Assembly (NCBI RefSeq): GCF_001425005.1
Contig: NZ_LMDB01000008.1
Span: 24,886-88,885, forward strand
Reading direction: 5' to 3'
From: Duganella sp. Root336D2
GTDB lineage: Bacteria; Pseudomonadota; Gammaproteobacteria; Burkholderiales; Burkholderiaceae_D
Length of the DNA: 64,000 nucleotides
The notes below the pieces were generated by a model. That model did not search any database, was not told where the DNA came from, and was given only the letters and a program-made list of their open reading frames with translations. Made by a program: the position numbers and the translations under genes. Shown one piece after another: positions 15,201 through 24,561 of the stretch. Each line of letters opens with the position of its first letter. Within the stretch, counting starts at the first letter, position 1.

Positions 15201-18200
15201 GCCTGGCGGTACTGCGCCCGCAGGCGTTTCAGGCGGCGCTGATTTTCGTCGCTGCCTGGTTCGCATCGCCGCTGGTGGCCTGGTGGATCAGCCTTCCCAT
15301 TGCACGCGTGCAGCGGGCCTTGAAGGAAGACCAGAACCAGTTCCTGCACAAGCTGTCGCGCAAGACCTGGCTGTGGTTTGAGACCTTTGTCGGCCCGGAA
15401 GACAACTGGCTGCCGCCCGATAATATGCAGGAGCATCCGACCCAGGTGGTGGCGCACCGTACCTCGCCCACCAATATGGGGATGGCGCTGCTGGCCAACC
15501 TGACCGCTTACGATTTCGGCTACATTAGCGGCGCCCAGCTGGCGGCACGCACGGCCAGCACCCTGGACAGCATGGCGCAGCTGGAGCGGCACCAGGGCCA
15601 CTTCTACAACTGGTACGACACCCAGTCGATGAAGCCGCTGCACCCGATCTATATTTCCACCGTCGACAGCGGCAACCTGGCAGGCCACCTGCTCACGCTG
15701 CAGGCTGGCCTGGTCGGCATTGCCGAACTGCCCATCGTGCACCCGAACCTGGCGCAAGGCCTGGCCACTACCTGTTCCCTGCTGCGCGAAGCCGCTGCTT
15801 CGGCCGGCAGTGTGGCGGCCGATGCGCTGGCCGCGCTGGAGGCAGCCGTTGCTGCGCCGCCGGCGGCCTATCCGCCAAGCCTGCGGCAGGCGCGCAGCTG
15901 GCTGGTGCGCGCTTGCGAAGGCGCCGAACAATTCCTGCGCCAGGCGTCGGTGCCGCTCGACCCGCAGGTAGCCGCATGGGCTGGCGCCCTGCATTCGCAA
16001 TGCCGCAGCATGCTGGAAGAGCTGGATGGCTTCGCGCCCTGGATCACGGCGCAAACCGAGGCGCAATACGACACCACGCTCGATCGCGTGCCGACCCTGC
16101 GTGAACTGGCCAGCTGGCCTTTGCCCGGCGCCGCGCTGAGCGACCTGGCGCCGGACGAGCGCGAACGCCAGCAGCAGCTGGCAACGCTGGTGGAGCAGGG
16201 GGCGGCACGCGCGCGCGAACGGCTCGACATGCTGAACCGCCTGTCGCACCAGGCCAATGAATTCGCCCAGTGCGAGTATGGCTTCCTGTACAACCAGACC
16301 ACGAAATTGCTGGCTATCGGCTACAACCTGAGCGAGCGGCGACTGGATGCGAGCTGCTACGACTTGCTGGCCTCCGAAGTGCGGCTGGCCAGTTTCGTCG
16401 CCATCGCGCAAGGGCAGCTGCCGCAGGAGCACTGGTTCGCCATGGGGCGCCAGCTGTGCATGGTGCATGGCCAGCCGGTACTGCTGTCGTGGAGCGGCTC
16501 GATGTTCGAGTACCTGATGCCGCTGCTGGTGATGCCGACCTACCCAAGTACGCTGCTGGAGCAGACATACCAATCGGTGGTGGCGGCGCAAGTGGAATAC
16601 GCAAAGCAGCGCAACGTGCCGTGGGGGATTTCGGAGTCGGGCTACAACACCACCGACGCGGCGCTGAACTACCAGTACCGCGCATTCGGCGTGCCGGGCA
16701 TCGGCCTGAAGCGCGGCCTGGCGGAAGATCTGGTGGTAGCGCCCTACGCCACCATGCTTGGCCTGATGGTCGATCCTGATAGCTCCTGCCAGAACCTGCA
16801 GAAGATGGCGGCCATGGGCTTCATGGGCCGCTACGGCTTTTACGAGGCGATCGATTACACGGCGGCGCGCCTGCCGCGCGGCCAGCAATACGCCATCATC
16901 AAGTCCTTCATGGTGCACCACCAGGGTATGGGCCTCCTGGCGCTGAGCTATGTGCTGAACGATCGCCCGATGCAGCGCCGGTTCGAATCCGACCCGCTGC
17001 TGCAATCGACCTTGCTGGTGCTGCAGGAGCGCAGCCCGCGCATCGGCGCCTTCCATTCGGCCAGCGCGGAGCAGGCCTCGGTGCGCAGCACGGTGCCGGA
17101 CCAGGCTGCGCCGATGCGGATCACAAGCCAGCATACGCCGGCGGTGCCGGAAACCCAGCTCCTGTCGAATGGCCGCTACCATGTGATGGTGAGCAGCGCC
17201 GGCGGCAGCTACAGCCGCTGGAACAATCTTGCGGTGACGCGCTGGCGCGAGGACAGCACGCGCGACAACTGGGGCCAGTTCTGCTACGTGCAGGATGTGG
17301 AGGACGGTGCGGTCTGGTCCACCACATACCAGCCGACCCAGGCCGAGCCGAAACGGCTGGAAGTGATCTTCTCCGAAGGCCGGGCCGAGTTCCGCCGCAG
17401 CGACAACGAGATCGAACTGTACACGGAAATCGTGGTATCGCCGGAAGATGATATCGAGATGCGGCGCACGCGAATTTCCAACCATTCCGACCGGCGCCGC
17501 ACCATCGAGGTCACCAGCTTCGGCGAAGTGGTGATGGCGCCGGCGCCGGCCGATAACGCGCACCAGGCGTTCAGCAAGCTGTTCGTGCAGACCGAGATCG
17601 TGGAAGACGAAAGCGCCATCCTGTGCACGCGCCGTCCGCGCGGCAAGGACGAAAAGACGCCATACCTGCTGCACGTGATGACGGTGCACGATGCGCAGGT
17701 GCAGCAGGTGTCGTATGAAACCGACCGCGCGCGCTTCATAGGCCGCGGCAACACGGCGCAGCTGCCGTTGGCGGTGCAGCAGCCGGGGCCGCTGTCCGGC
17801 AGCGAGGGTTCGGTGCTCGATCCGGTGGTGGCGATCCGCTACCGCATTGCGCTGGAGCCGGGCCAGGTGTCGGTGGTCGACGTGGTGACCGGCATGACCG
17901 ATACGCGCGACGCGGCGCAATACCTGATCGACAAGTACCAGGACCGCCACATGGCGGACCGCGTGTTCGAACTGGCATGGACCCATAGCCAGGTGGTGCT
18001 GCGGCAGCTGAATGCCAGCGAGGCCGAGGCCCAGTTGTATGCGCGGCTGGCCAACCATGTGATTTATCCAAATGCGGCGCTGCGGGCGGACTCCGGCATC
18101 CTGATCCGCAACCAGCGCGGCCAGTCCGGCCTGTGGGCCTATGCGATTTCCGGCGACTTGCCGATCGTGCTGATGGAAATCCGCGATGCCGCCAATATCG

Positions 18201-20947
18201 AACTGGCGCGGCAGCTGGTGCAGGCGCACGCCTACTGGCGCCTGAAAGGGCTGGTGGTGGACCTGGTGATCTGGTACGAAGACCGTTCCGGCTACCGCCA
18301 GGCGCTGCATGACCAGATCATGGGGCTGATTGCGTCGGGCCTGGATGCGCAGGCGATCGACCGGCCGGGCGGCATCTTCGTGCGGCCGACGGAAGGCATC
18401 GCACCGGAAGACCGCGTGCTGCTGCAGACCGTGGCACGCGTAGTGCTGAGCGATGAACGCGGCACGCTGGCCGATCAATTGAAGCGCGGCGTGGCGCCCA
18501 CGCTGCGCATGCCGCCGTTGATGGCGGAAGGGCGCTCCGAGCCGGCGGAGCGTGACGCTGCAGCGGGCGTGACCTTGCCGGACGACCTGATCCTGGTGAA
18601 CGGCCTGGGCGGCTTTACGCCGGACGGCAAGGAGTATGTCATCGCCACCAGTGCCGGGCAACGCACGCCGCTGCCATGGTCGAATGTGATCGCCAACGCG
18701 CAATTCGGCAGTGTGGTGTCGGAAAGCGGCCAGGCCTATACCTGGCAGGAGAATGCACACGAATTCCGCCTGACGCCATGGCATAACGATCCGGTGTCGG
18801 ATTCGAGCGGCGAGGCGTTCTACCTGCGCGATGAACAGAGCGGCCGTTTCTGGTCGCCGTCTGCCTTGCCTGCGCCGGGCGCCGGCAGCTACCTGACGCG
18901 CCATGGCTTCGGCTATTCCTCGTTCGAATACGCAGAAGCCGGCATCAGCAGCCGCATGACCACCTTCGTGGCGCTGGACGCGCCGGTGCGCTACACGGTG
19001 ATCCGCGTACGCAATGATTCCGACGCGGTGCGCAAGCTGTCGGTGACGGGCTATGTCGAGTGGGTGCTGGGCGATATGCGCTCCAAGTCGGGCATGCATA
19101 TCGTGACCGAGATCGATCCGGTGAGCGGCGCGCTGTTTGCGCGCAATGCCTACAACACCGAATTCTCCGGCCGCGTAGCCTTCTTCAATGCCGACGCTTC
19201 GGTGCGCACCGTGACGTGCGATCGTACCGAATTCATCGGCCGCAATGGCAGCCTGGCGCGGCCGGCGGCGCTGCGGCGGGTGCGTTTGTCGGGCAAGGCC
19301 GGCGCCGGGCTCGATGCCTGCGCAGCGATTCAGGCGCCGTTCGAATTGCAGCCGGGGCAGGAACGCGAGATTGTGTTCGTGCTGGGCATGGGCGGCCGCC
19401 GCAACGCCGACGCCACCAATGTGGTGCAGCGCCATGGCGGGCGCGGCGCGGCGCTGCAGGCGCTGGGCGAAGTGCATGAACATTGGGACAAGGTGCTGGG
19501 CGCGGTGCAGGTCCAGACGCCCGAGCCGGAACTGGACGTGCTGGCCAACGGCTGGCTGATGTACCAGACCATCGCCTGCCGCATGTGGGCGCGCAGCGGC
19601 TACTACCAGAGCGGCGGCGCGTTCGGCTTCCGCGACCAGCTGCAGGATGCGATGGCGATGGTGCACACGCGCCCCGATATCCTGCGCGAGCACCTGGTCC
19701 TGTGCGCGGCGCACCAGTTCGTGGAAGGCGATGTGCAGCACTGGTGGCATCCGCCATCCGACCGCGGCGTACGCACGCACTGCTCGGACGACTACCTGTG
19801 GCTGCCGCTTGCAGCCTGGCGCTATGTCTCTAGTACCGGCGACCTGTCGGTGCTGGACGAGCAGGCGCATTACCTGGAAGGCCGTTCAGTGCAGCCGGAA
19901 GAAGACTCCTATTACGACATGCCGGGCCGCTCGGCCCATGCCGGCGACCTGTACGAACACTGCGTGCGCGCCATCCGGAATGGCCTGCGCTTCGGCGAGC
20001 ATGGTTTGCCGCTGATCGGTTCCTGCGACTGGAACGATGGCATGGACAAGGTCGGCGAACATGGCAAGGGCGAGAGCGTGTGGCTGGCCTGGTTCCTGAT
20101 CGAAGTGCTGCAGCGCTTTGCCGAAGTGGCGGAGAAGCGCGATGATGCCTCCTTCGCCAACGAATGCCGCGAGCAGGCCAGACAGCTTGCCGCCAACATC
20201 GAAGCCAATGCCTGGGACGGCCAGTGGTACCGCCGCGCCTATTTCGACGACGGCACGCCGCTCGGCTCCGCGCAGAACGAGGAATGCCAGATCGATTCGA
20301 TTTCGCAAAGCTGGGGCGTGCTGACCGGCGCCGCCGACAAGGCGCGCGTGGAAGGCGCAATGGAGCAGGTGGAAGCACGGCTGGTGCGGCGTGATTTCGG
20401 CCTGATCCAGCTGCTTGACCCGCCGTTCGACAAGGCCGACCTGAACCCCGGCTACATCCGCGGCTACGTGCCGGGCGTGCGCGAGAACGGCGGGCAGTAC
20501 ACGCACGCTGCCATCTGGACCGTGATGGCCTTTGCGCGGCTGGGCGACGTGGAACGCGCCTGGGACCTGATGCGGATGATCAACCCGGTACGGCACGGCT
20601 CCAGCGCGGAAACCTGCGCACGCTACAAGGTGGAGCCGTATGTGGTGACCGCCGACGTGTACGCCGTCGAACCGCATGTGGGCCGCGGCGGCTGGAGCTG
20701 GTACACCGGTTCTTCCGGCTGGATGTACCGCCTGCTGCTGGAATCCCTGCTCGGCCTGACGCGCCAGGCCGACAAGCTGCTATTGGCCCCGCGCCTGCCG
20801 GCCGCGTGGCCGGGCTTCACGCTGCACTACCGCTACGGCAGCAGCACCTACATCCTGCGCGTCACCCGCGGCGAAGCGAGCGCCGCGCCAACAGAGATTG
20901 CGCTGGTCGACGATGGCACAACCTACGAGATAGATATAAAGGTGTAA
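12296..20947 (+). CDS. Cyclic beta-1,2-glucan synthase (NdvB/Cgs type)
   Basis: A 2883-residue protein, close to the 2800-2870 usual for Cgs. Hydrophobic segments lie around residues 420-480, 828-877 and 955-1000. Between the first two sits the GT84 glycosyltransferase, with YVITLDSDTQLPRD near 640, ILSHDLLEG near 755 and RRQRWMRGDWQ near 787. A glycoamylase-like domain follows (QCEYGFLYNQ near 1324, WGISESGYN near 1441). The last 1300 residues hold two GH94 carbohydrate-binding modules and a phosphorylase-like domain with GSCDWNDGMDKVGEHGKG near 2577. The family initiates, elongates and cyclises periplasmic beta-1,2-glucan from UDP-glucose. The start is TTG with a GAGG site 7 bases upstream. 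An 8-bp perfect hairpin lies in the coding sequence at 12357-12376. Confidence 0.93.
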   Translation: MKEHPFLWPAASAGFKESESGSLEKGTGEEDDLPLRGELFSAQQMEQHGRALAASHELSKRGGGDRLLARLSENEALIGSTCEGLTEAVKEGRQITPASEWLLDNFYLIEDQIRTARRHLPKDYSKELPRLAKGAPQGTPRVYQIALEIIAHGDGRVDPESLSRFVEAYQEVATLKLGELWAIPIMLRLALIENLRRVAARVAENRFQRDLANSWADQMVEIADKNPSGLILLVADMARSEPPITSGFVAELARRLQGQSPVLTLALNWITYRLAETGQTIEQQIQAEIHMQAAEQVSIANSIGSLRFLSTMDWQEFVETMSVVEQTLRQDPAGTYPDMDFSTRDQYRHSVERMARYSQATEAEVAQQALELARTRAGDLDTRLHHVGYYLVGEGMLLMERQVGVRLPPLRSLKRTMRTSPLLSYLGAIGALSVIATALMLERAWRDGVQPWALVVLGILGLMGSSQLALALVNWVATLFVEPRPLPRMDFQNGVPPDARTVVVVPTLLFSRENVDELCEQLEVRFLANRDPNLRFCLLTDFADAQEETLPTDAALTERAAANIARLNLKYTEQGGPAPFLLLHRARRWNAAQRAWMGEERKRGKLSDLNRFMRGGAQDAFSLIVGDIDDLPAFKYVITLDSDTQLPRDAARQFVATMRHPLNLPRIDQRLRRVVAGYGILQPRVAVSLPSEDASRYEKLCGGEPGIDPYTRTVSDVYQDVFAEGSFIGKGIYDVDVFEEVLGRRLPHNRILSHDLLEGCYLRAGLLSDAQLYEHYPARYRDDVSRRQRWMRGDWQLLPWLMRRVPLAGGKHESNPLSALSRWKLFDNLRRSLVAPVLTLSLLMAFAALPHPWFWALAVLAIIFLPPLVSAVYDLLHKPDDTLWSQHAPASLRRSGLQFAHALLTLVFLPYEAYISLDAIVRTGWRLLVSRRRLLEWRASGLSRSGTSLASNWRTMWIAPLLALGAGAGLAVLRPQAFQAALIFVAAWFASPLVAWWISLPIARVQRALKEDQNQFLHKLSRKTWLWFETFVGPEDNWLPPDNMQEHPTQVVAHRTSPTNMGMALLANLTAYDFGYISGAQLAARTASTLDSMAQLERHQGHFYNWYDTQSMKPLHPIYISTVDSGNLAGHLLTLQAGLVGIAELPIVHPNLAQGLATTCSLLREAAASAGSVAADALAALEAAVAAPPAAYPPSLRQARSWLVRACEGAEQFLRQASVPLDPQVAAWAGALHSQCRSMLEELDGFAPWITAQTEAQYDTTLDRVPTLRELASWPLPGAALSDLAPDERERQQQLATLVEQGAARARERLDMLNRLSHQANEFAQCEYGFLYNQTTKLLAIGYNLSERRLDASCYDLLASEVRLASFVAIAQGQLPQEHWFAMGRQLCMVHGQPVLLSWSGSMFEYLMPLLVMPTYPSTLLEQTYQSVVAAQVEYAKQRNVPWGISESGYNTTDAALNYQYRAFGVPGIGLKRGLAEDLVVAPYATMLGLMVDPDSSCQNLQKMAAMGFMGRYGFYEAIDYTAARLPRGQQYAIIKSFMVHHQGMGLLALSYVLNDRPMQRRFESDPLLQSTLLVLQERSPRIGAFHSASAEQASVRSTVPDQAAPMRITSQHTPAVPETQLLSNGRYHVMVSSAGGSYSRWNNLAVTRWREDSTRDNWGQFCYVQDVEDGAVWSTTYQPTQAEPKRLEVIFSEGRAEFRRSDNEIELYTEIVVSPEDDIEMRRTRISNHSDRRRTIEVTSFGEVVMAPAPADNAHQAFSKLFVQTEIVEDESAILCTRRPRGKDEKTPYLLHVMTVHDAQVQQVSYETDRARFIGRGNTAQLPLAVQQPGPLSGSEGSVLDPVVAIRYRIALEPGQVSVVDVVTGMTDTRDAAQYLIDKYQDRHMADRVFELAWTHSQVVLRQLNASEAEAQLYARLANHVIYPNAALRADSGILIRNQRGQSGLWAYAISGDLPIVLMEIRDAANIELARQLVQAHAYWRLKGLVVDLVIWYEDRSGYRQALHDQIMGLIASGLDAQAIDRPGGIFVRPTEGIAPEDRVLLQTVARVVLSDERGTLADQLKRGVAPTLRMPPLMAEGRSEPAERDAAAGVTLPDDLILVNGLGGFTPDGKEYVIATSAGQRTPLPWSNVIANAQFGSVVSESGQAYTWQENAHEFRLTPWHNDPVSDSSGEAFYLRDEQSGRFWSPSALPAPGAGSYLTRHGFGYSSFEYAEAGISSRMTTFVALDAPVRYTVIRVRNDSDAVRKLSVTGYVEWVLGDMRSKSGMHIVTEIDPVSGALFARNAYNTEFSGRVAFFNADASVRTVTCDRTEFIGRNGSLARPAALRRVRLSGKAGAGLDACAAIQAPFELQPGQEREIVFVLGMGGRRNADATNVVQRHGGRGAALQALGEVHEHWDKVLGAVQVQTPEPELDVLANGWLMYQTIACRMWARSGYYQSGGAFGFRDQLQDAMAMVHTRPDILREHLVLCAAHQFVEGDVQHWWHPPSDRGVRTHCSDDYLWLPLAAWRYVSSTGDLSVLDEQAHYLEGRSVQPEEDSYYDMPGRSAHAGDLYEHCVRAIRNGLRFGEHGLPLIGSCDWNDGMDKVGEHGKGESVWLAWFLIEVLQRFAEVAEKRDDASFANECREQARQLAANIEANAWDGQWYRRAYFDDGTPLGSAQNEECQIDSISQSWGVLTGAADKARVEGAMEQVEARLVRRDFGLIQLLDPPFDKADLNPGYIRGYVPGVRENGGQYTHAAIWTVMAFARLGDVERAWDLMRMINPVRHGSSAETCARYKVEPYVVTADVYAVEPHVGRGGWSWYTGSSGWMYRLLLESLLGLTRQADKLLLAPRLPAAWPGFTLHYRYGSSTYILRVTRGEASAAPTEIALVDDGTTYEIDIKV

Positions 20948-20951
20948 TTTG

Positions 20952-21026
20952 AAAGTCGGGGTCAGGTCTGGCAATCGGACATTTTGCTGCGCAAAATGTC
21001 CGATTGCCAGACCTGACCCCGACTTT
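20952..21026. repeat. 75-bp perfect palindrome between glucan synthase and M1 peptidase genes
   Basis: Two 36-bp arms (20952-20987 and 20991-21026) are perfect reverse complements around a TGC loop. The outer end reads AAAGTCGGGGTCAGGTCTGG and the inner end CAATCGGACATTTTGC. It begins 4 bases after the glucan synthase stop. The core TGTCCG-TTG-CAGACCTG-CCCGACTTT is a diverged version of the repeat at 9684-9880. There is no following T run, so it is not a classical terminator, although such a hairpin could stop or protect the transcript. Confidence 0.95.
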
Positions 21027-21069
21027 AGGTGTGCTATCCTCTGCGCGCTTGTAACAACAGAGAGATGCC

Positions 21070-22911
21070 ATGTTCCGACTGTCTATGCCTGCTGCCGCTG
21101 TGGTGGCTGCGTTTGCGTTGCCTGCGTGGGCGCAAGATCCGCTGAGCTTTGCGCGCTATGACCAGGTGCGCACCACCGACTTGCACCTGGACCTGAAAGC
21201 CGATTTCGCACGCAAGACGCTCGACGGCTATGCGGAACTGTCGCTGAACTGGATCGACAAGTCGGCGCGCACCCTGGTACTCGATACCCGCCAGCTGAAA
21301 ATCGCACGCGTGCAGGTGCAGCAGCCTGGCGGCAACTGGGCACCGGCTTCGTTCATGCTCGACAAGCAGGACTCGAAGAAGGGCCGCGCCCTGCGCATCG
21401 CGCTGCAAACGCAGCCCGAGAAAGTGCGCATCTATTACCGCACCGCGCCGACGGCCAATGCCCTGCAGTGGATGAATCCCGAGCAGACGCTGTCGGGCAA
21501 GCGCCCCTTCATGTTCAGCCAGTCGGAGACGATCGAGGCGCGCTCCTGGGCGCCGGTGCAGGATACGCCGGCAGTGCGTTTCACCTACAGCGCCCACATC
21601 GACGCGCCGGCCGGCATGCGCGTGGTGATGAGCGCGGAGGGCGACCAGCACGCGACCGGCAAGGGCGGCTGGAACTTCAAGATGCCGCAGCCGATTCCAT
21701 CCTACCTGCTGGCCATCGCCATCGGCGAAATCGAGTTGCGCAACCTCGGCCCGCGCACCGCAGTGTACGCGGAGCCAGGCCGTATCGACGCCGCAGCCTA
21801 CGAGCTGGCCGACACCGAGAAGATGGTCAACGCGGCCGAAGCGCTGTACGGCCCTTATCGCTGGGGGCGTTACGACATGCTGGTGCTGCCGCCGTCGTTC
21901 CCGATCGGCGGCATGGAAAACCCGCGCATGACTTTCCTGACCCCGACCATGATCGCGGGCGACCGCAGCCTGAACGACCTGATCGCGCACGAACTGGCGC
22001 ACAGCTGGTCCGGCAACCTGGTCACCAACGCCTCGTGGAAACACTGGTGGCTGAACGAAGGCTTTACCACTTACGTCACCACCCGCATCGTGGAGAGCCT
22101 GTACGGCAAGGACGTGGCCGACATGAACCTGCAGGTGGAGCAGGCCGAAGCCGTCGCCTCGCTGAAGGACATCGCGCCGGCCAAGCAAGCCTTGCTGACC
22201 AAGGATGCCGACACCAATCCGGACACCTACACCGACGAGGGGCTGGCTTATCCGAAAGGCGCCTGGCTGCTGCATACGCTGGAGCAGCGCGCCGGCCGCG
22301 AAGTGTTCGATCCCTTCCTGCGCGGCTGGTTCGACCAGCATGCCTTCCAGTCGGCGACGACGGGCGAATTCGTCGATTACCTGCGCAAGAACCTGCTGGC
22401 GAAAAATCCGGCCATCATGGGCGACGCGGAGCTCGATGAATGGCTGCACGGCAGCGGCATCCCGGCCAGCGCGCAGTATGTGAATTCGGCGCGCCTGGCT
22501 GCGCTGGACGCCAAGCGCGACGCCTGGCTGAAGGGCGAGCTGGCGACCAGCACGCTGGAGACGCAGCAGTGGATCGCGCTGGAGTGGATGCACTTCCTGA
22601 ACGGCATCGACAGCAAGGCCAATGCGGCGCAAATGAAGGAGCTGGATGAGGCCTTCAAGCTGCGCGATACGAAGAACAATGAAATCGGCTTCCGCTTCCT
22701 GCTGGCGTCGGTGCATGCCGGCTATGGCGTGCGTGAGCCGCTGAATGCCTTCCTGATGAGCGTGGGCCGGCAGAAGTTCGTGGTCCCGCTGTACAAGGCG
22801 CTGCTGAACAACCCGAACGAAGCGTCCTGGGCCAAGGGCGTCTATGCCAAGGCACGCCCGCGCTACCACCCTGAGACCCAGGGCTCCGTCGATAAACTGC
22901 TGAAGAAATGA
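21070..22911 (+). CDS. M1 family aminopeptidase, leukotriene A4 hydrolase-like, exported
   Basis: A 613-residue zinc peptidase with a signal peptide (MFRLSMPAAAVVAAFALPAWA). The gluzincin motif is complete: HELAHSW with His307, Glu308 and His311, and the third ligand Glu330 in WWLNEGF. The exopeptidase motif GGMENP is at about residue 280, and a Tyr in EGLAYPKG near 391 is the likely catalytic tyrosine. Length, order and the helical C-terminal region match the LTA4H/aminopeptidase B branch of M1. It would remove N-terminal residues from peptides in the periplasm or outside the cell. It is coupled by an ATGA overlap to the serine hydrolase gene downstream. Confidence 0.92.
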   Translation: MFRLSMPAAAVVAAFALPAWAQDPLSFARYDQVRTTDLHLDLKADFARKTLDGYAELSLNWIDKSARTLVLDTRQLKIARVQVQQPGGNWAPASFMLDKQDSKKGRALRIALQTQPEKVRIYYRTAPTANALQWMNPEQTLSGKRPFMFSQSETIEARSWAPVQDTPAVRFTYSAHIDAPAGMRVVMSAEGDQHATGKGGWNFKMPQPIPSYLLAIAIGEIELRNLGPRTAVYAEPGRIDAAAYELADTEKMVNAAEALYGPYRWGRYDMLVLPPSFPIGGMENPRMTFLTPTMIAGDRSLNDLIAHELAHSWSGNLVTNASWKHWWLNEGFTTYVTTRIVESLYGKDVADMNLQVEQAEAVASLKDIAPAKQALLTKDADTNPDTYTDEGLAYPKGAWLLHTLEQRAGREVFDPFLRGWFDQHAFQSATTGEFVDYLRKNLLAKNPAIMGDAELDEWLHGSGIPASAQYVNSARLAALDAKRDAWLKGELATSTLETQQWIALEWMHFLNGIDSKANAAQMKELDEAFKLRDTKNNEIGFRFLLASVHAGYGVREPLNAFLMSVGRQKFVVPLYKALLNNPNEASWAKGVYAKARPRYHPETQGSVDKLLKK

Positions 22912-24521
22912 CCATGCTGCTGAAGAAACCTCTCGCCGCCCTGTTCATGCTGGCCTTCGCGGCCAGCGCCGCCATCGGTGCGCCGGCTGTCGCCGCAGCG
23001 GAAGGCGCGGTCGCTGCAGCAGCTGCCAGTGCGCCGGCCTTCGACCTGGACCGCGACGTCAACCTGGCGCTTAAAACTTTCGACGTTCCCGGCATCGCCA
23101 TCGCCATCGTCAAGGACGGCAAGGTGGTGGCGGCCAAAGGTTTCGGCGTGCGCAGGCTGGGCGACCCGGCGCCGGTAACCGGCAAGACCCTGTTCGAGAT
23201 TGCCTCCAACTCGAAGGCCTTTACCGCTGCCGAACTGGCGCAACTGGTGGACGAGGGAAAGCTGGCCTGGGACGATCCCGTCACCAGGCACCTGCCTGGT
23301 TTCCAGATGGCTGACGCCTACGTGACCCACACCATGACCGTGCGCGACCTGCTGGTGCACCGCAGCGGCCTGGGGCTGGGTGCGGGCGACTTGCTGTGGT
23401 GGCCGACCACCACCTTCAGCACCGATGAAATCATCGAGCGCCTGCGCAATGTGAAGCTGGCCACCAGTTTCCGCAACAACTACGCCTACGACAACCTGCT
23501 GTACATCGTGGCCGGCAAGATCATCGCGCAGAAGTCCGGCAAGAGCTGGGAAGACGCCACCCGCGAACGCATCCTGGCGCCGCTGGGCATGAGTGGTTCC
23601 ACCACCAACGTGGACGAAATGCTGAAGACGGCCGACTATTCGGCGCCGCACAGCAAGGTCAATGGCAAGGCCGCCGTGGTCAAGCCGATGCCGGTGCAGA
23701 ACGCCGTGGGCGCGGTCGGCATCCAGACCAATGCCGAAGATATTGCCAAGTGGATGCAGGTCCTGCTCAACGAAGGCAAGATGGAAAACGGCAAGCAGCT
23801 GTTCAGCGCCAAGCAGGCGCGCGAAATGTGGACGCCGCAGACGCCGATGAAGATCAGCGAGCCGAAACCGCCGCTGGCCGCCACCAGGGCTAACTTCGCC
23901 GCGTACGGCCTGGGCTTCCAGCTGCGCGACTACCGCGGCCGCAAGCTCGCCATGCACGGCGGCGCGCTGCAGGGCTTCTATTCGCGCATCGTGATGGTGC
24001 CGGAGGAAAAACTGGGCGTGGCGATCTTCACCAATGCGGAAAACGGTCCGTCCATGAGCGCGCTGCAGTGGCGCATCCTGGACAACTACATGGGCGCGGC
24101 GCCGACCGACTGGATCAAGGTCTATGCCGAGATGGAAGCCGAAATGCACAAGGACGAACTGGCGCGCCAAGGCAAGCTGACTGCAGCGCGCGCGGCGGCA
24201 TCCAAGCCTTCGCTGCCGCTGGCTTCCTACAACGGCGACTACCAGGACGACTGGTATGGCACGGTGAGCATCAGGCAGGCGGGCGGCAGGCAGCTGATGA
24301 CCTTCAGCCGCACGCCGGACCTGAGCGGCACGCTGGAACACTTCCAGCACGACACCTTCATCGTGCGCTGGAAGGAGCGCAATTTCAATGCGGACGCCTA
24401 CGTGACGTTCGCGCTGAATCCGGACGGCTCGATCGAGCGCATGAAGATGGCGCCGGTGTCCACCGAGACCGATTTCAGCTACGACTTCGCCGATTTGTCC
24501 TTTACTCCGCTGAAAAAATGA
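22908..24521 (+). CDS. Serine hydrolase, beta-lactamase class C / PBP4* fold, exported
   Basis: A 537-residue protein with a signal peptide (LAALFMLAFAASAAIGAPA region). The SxxK motif is S100-N-S-K103 in FEIASNSKAFTA; a YDN motif (the YxN equivalent) falls near residue 194 in NNYAYDNLLY; HGG (the KTG equivalent) is near 349 in AMHGGALQG. A C-terminal region from about 430 resembles DUF3471. The set is typical of class C-like D-alanyl peptidases and esterases; a true beta-lactamase role is unlikely from the sequence alone. It overlaps the aminopeptidase gene by 4 bases, so the two exported hydrolases may work together in peptide turnover. Confidence 0.88.
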   Translation: MTMLLKKPLAALFMLAFAASAAIGAPAVAAAEGAVAAAAASAPAFDLDRDVNLALKTFDVPGIAIAIVKDGKVVAAKGFGVRRLGDPAPVTGKTLFEIASNSKAFTAAELAQLVDEGKLAWDDPVTRHLPGFQMADAYVTHTMTVRDLLVHRSGLGLGAGDLLWWPTTTFSTDEIIERLRNVKLATSFRNNYAYDNLLYIVAGKIIAQKSGKSWEDATRERILAPLGMSGSTTNVDEMLKTADYSAPHSKVNGKAAVVKPMPVQNAVGAVGIQTNAEDIAKWMQVLLNEGKMENGKQLFSAKQAREMWTPQTPMKISEPKPPLAATRANFAAYGLGFQLRDYRGRKLAMHGGALQGFYSRIVMVPEEKLGVAIFTNAENGPSMSALQWRILDNYMGAAPTDWIKVYAEMEAEMHKDELARQGKLTAARAAASKPSLPLASYNGDYQDDWYGTVSIRQAGGRQLMTFSRTPDLSGTLEHFQHDTFIVRWKERNFNADAYVTFALNPDGSIERMKMAPVSTETDFSYDFADLSFTPLKK

Positions 24522-24561
24522 CACAATTGCGACAATATTGAAACGAAGTGTGAGATTCATT

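Noticed and set aside
12533..19870. A 2445-codon open frame on the reverse strand opposite the glucan synthase gene
   Set aside because: It is a long shadow frame caused by high GC at third codon positions of the forward gene; its His/Gln/Arg/Ala-rich translation has no domain, and the forward protein has clear family motifs throughout.
20952..21026. Rho-independent terminator
   Set aside because: The stem is very strong but is not followed by a T run, and the same core recurs at 9684-9880, so a repeat element is the better description.
22908..24521. Annotation as an antibiotic-resistance beta-lactamase
   Set aside because: The SxxK, YxN and HGG motifs are shared by many peptidases and esterases, and the DUF3471-like C-terminus and pairing with an aminopeptidase fit those better.
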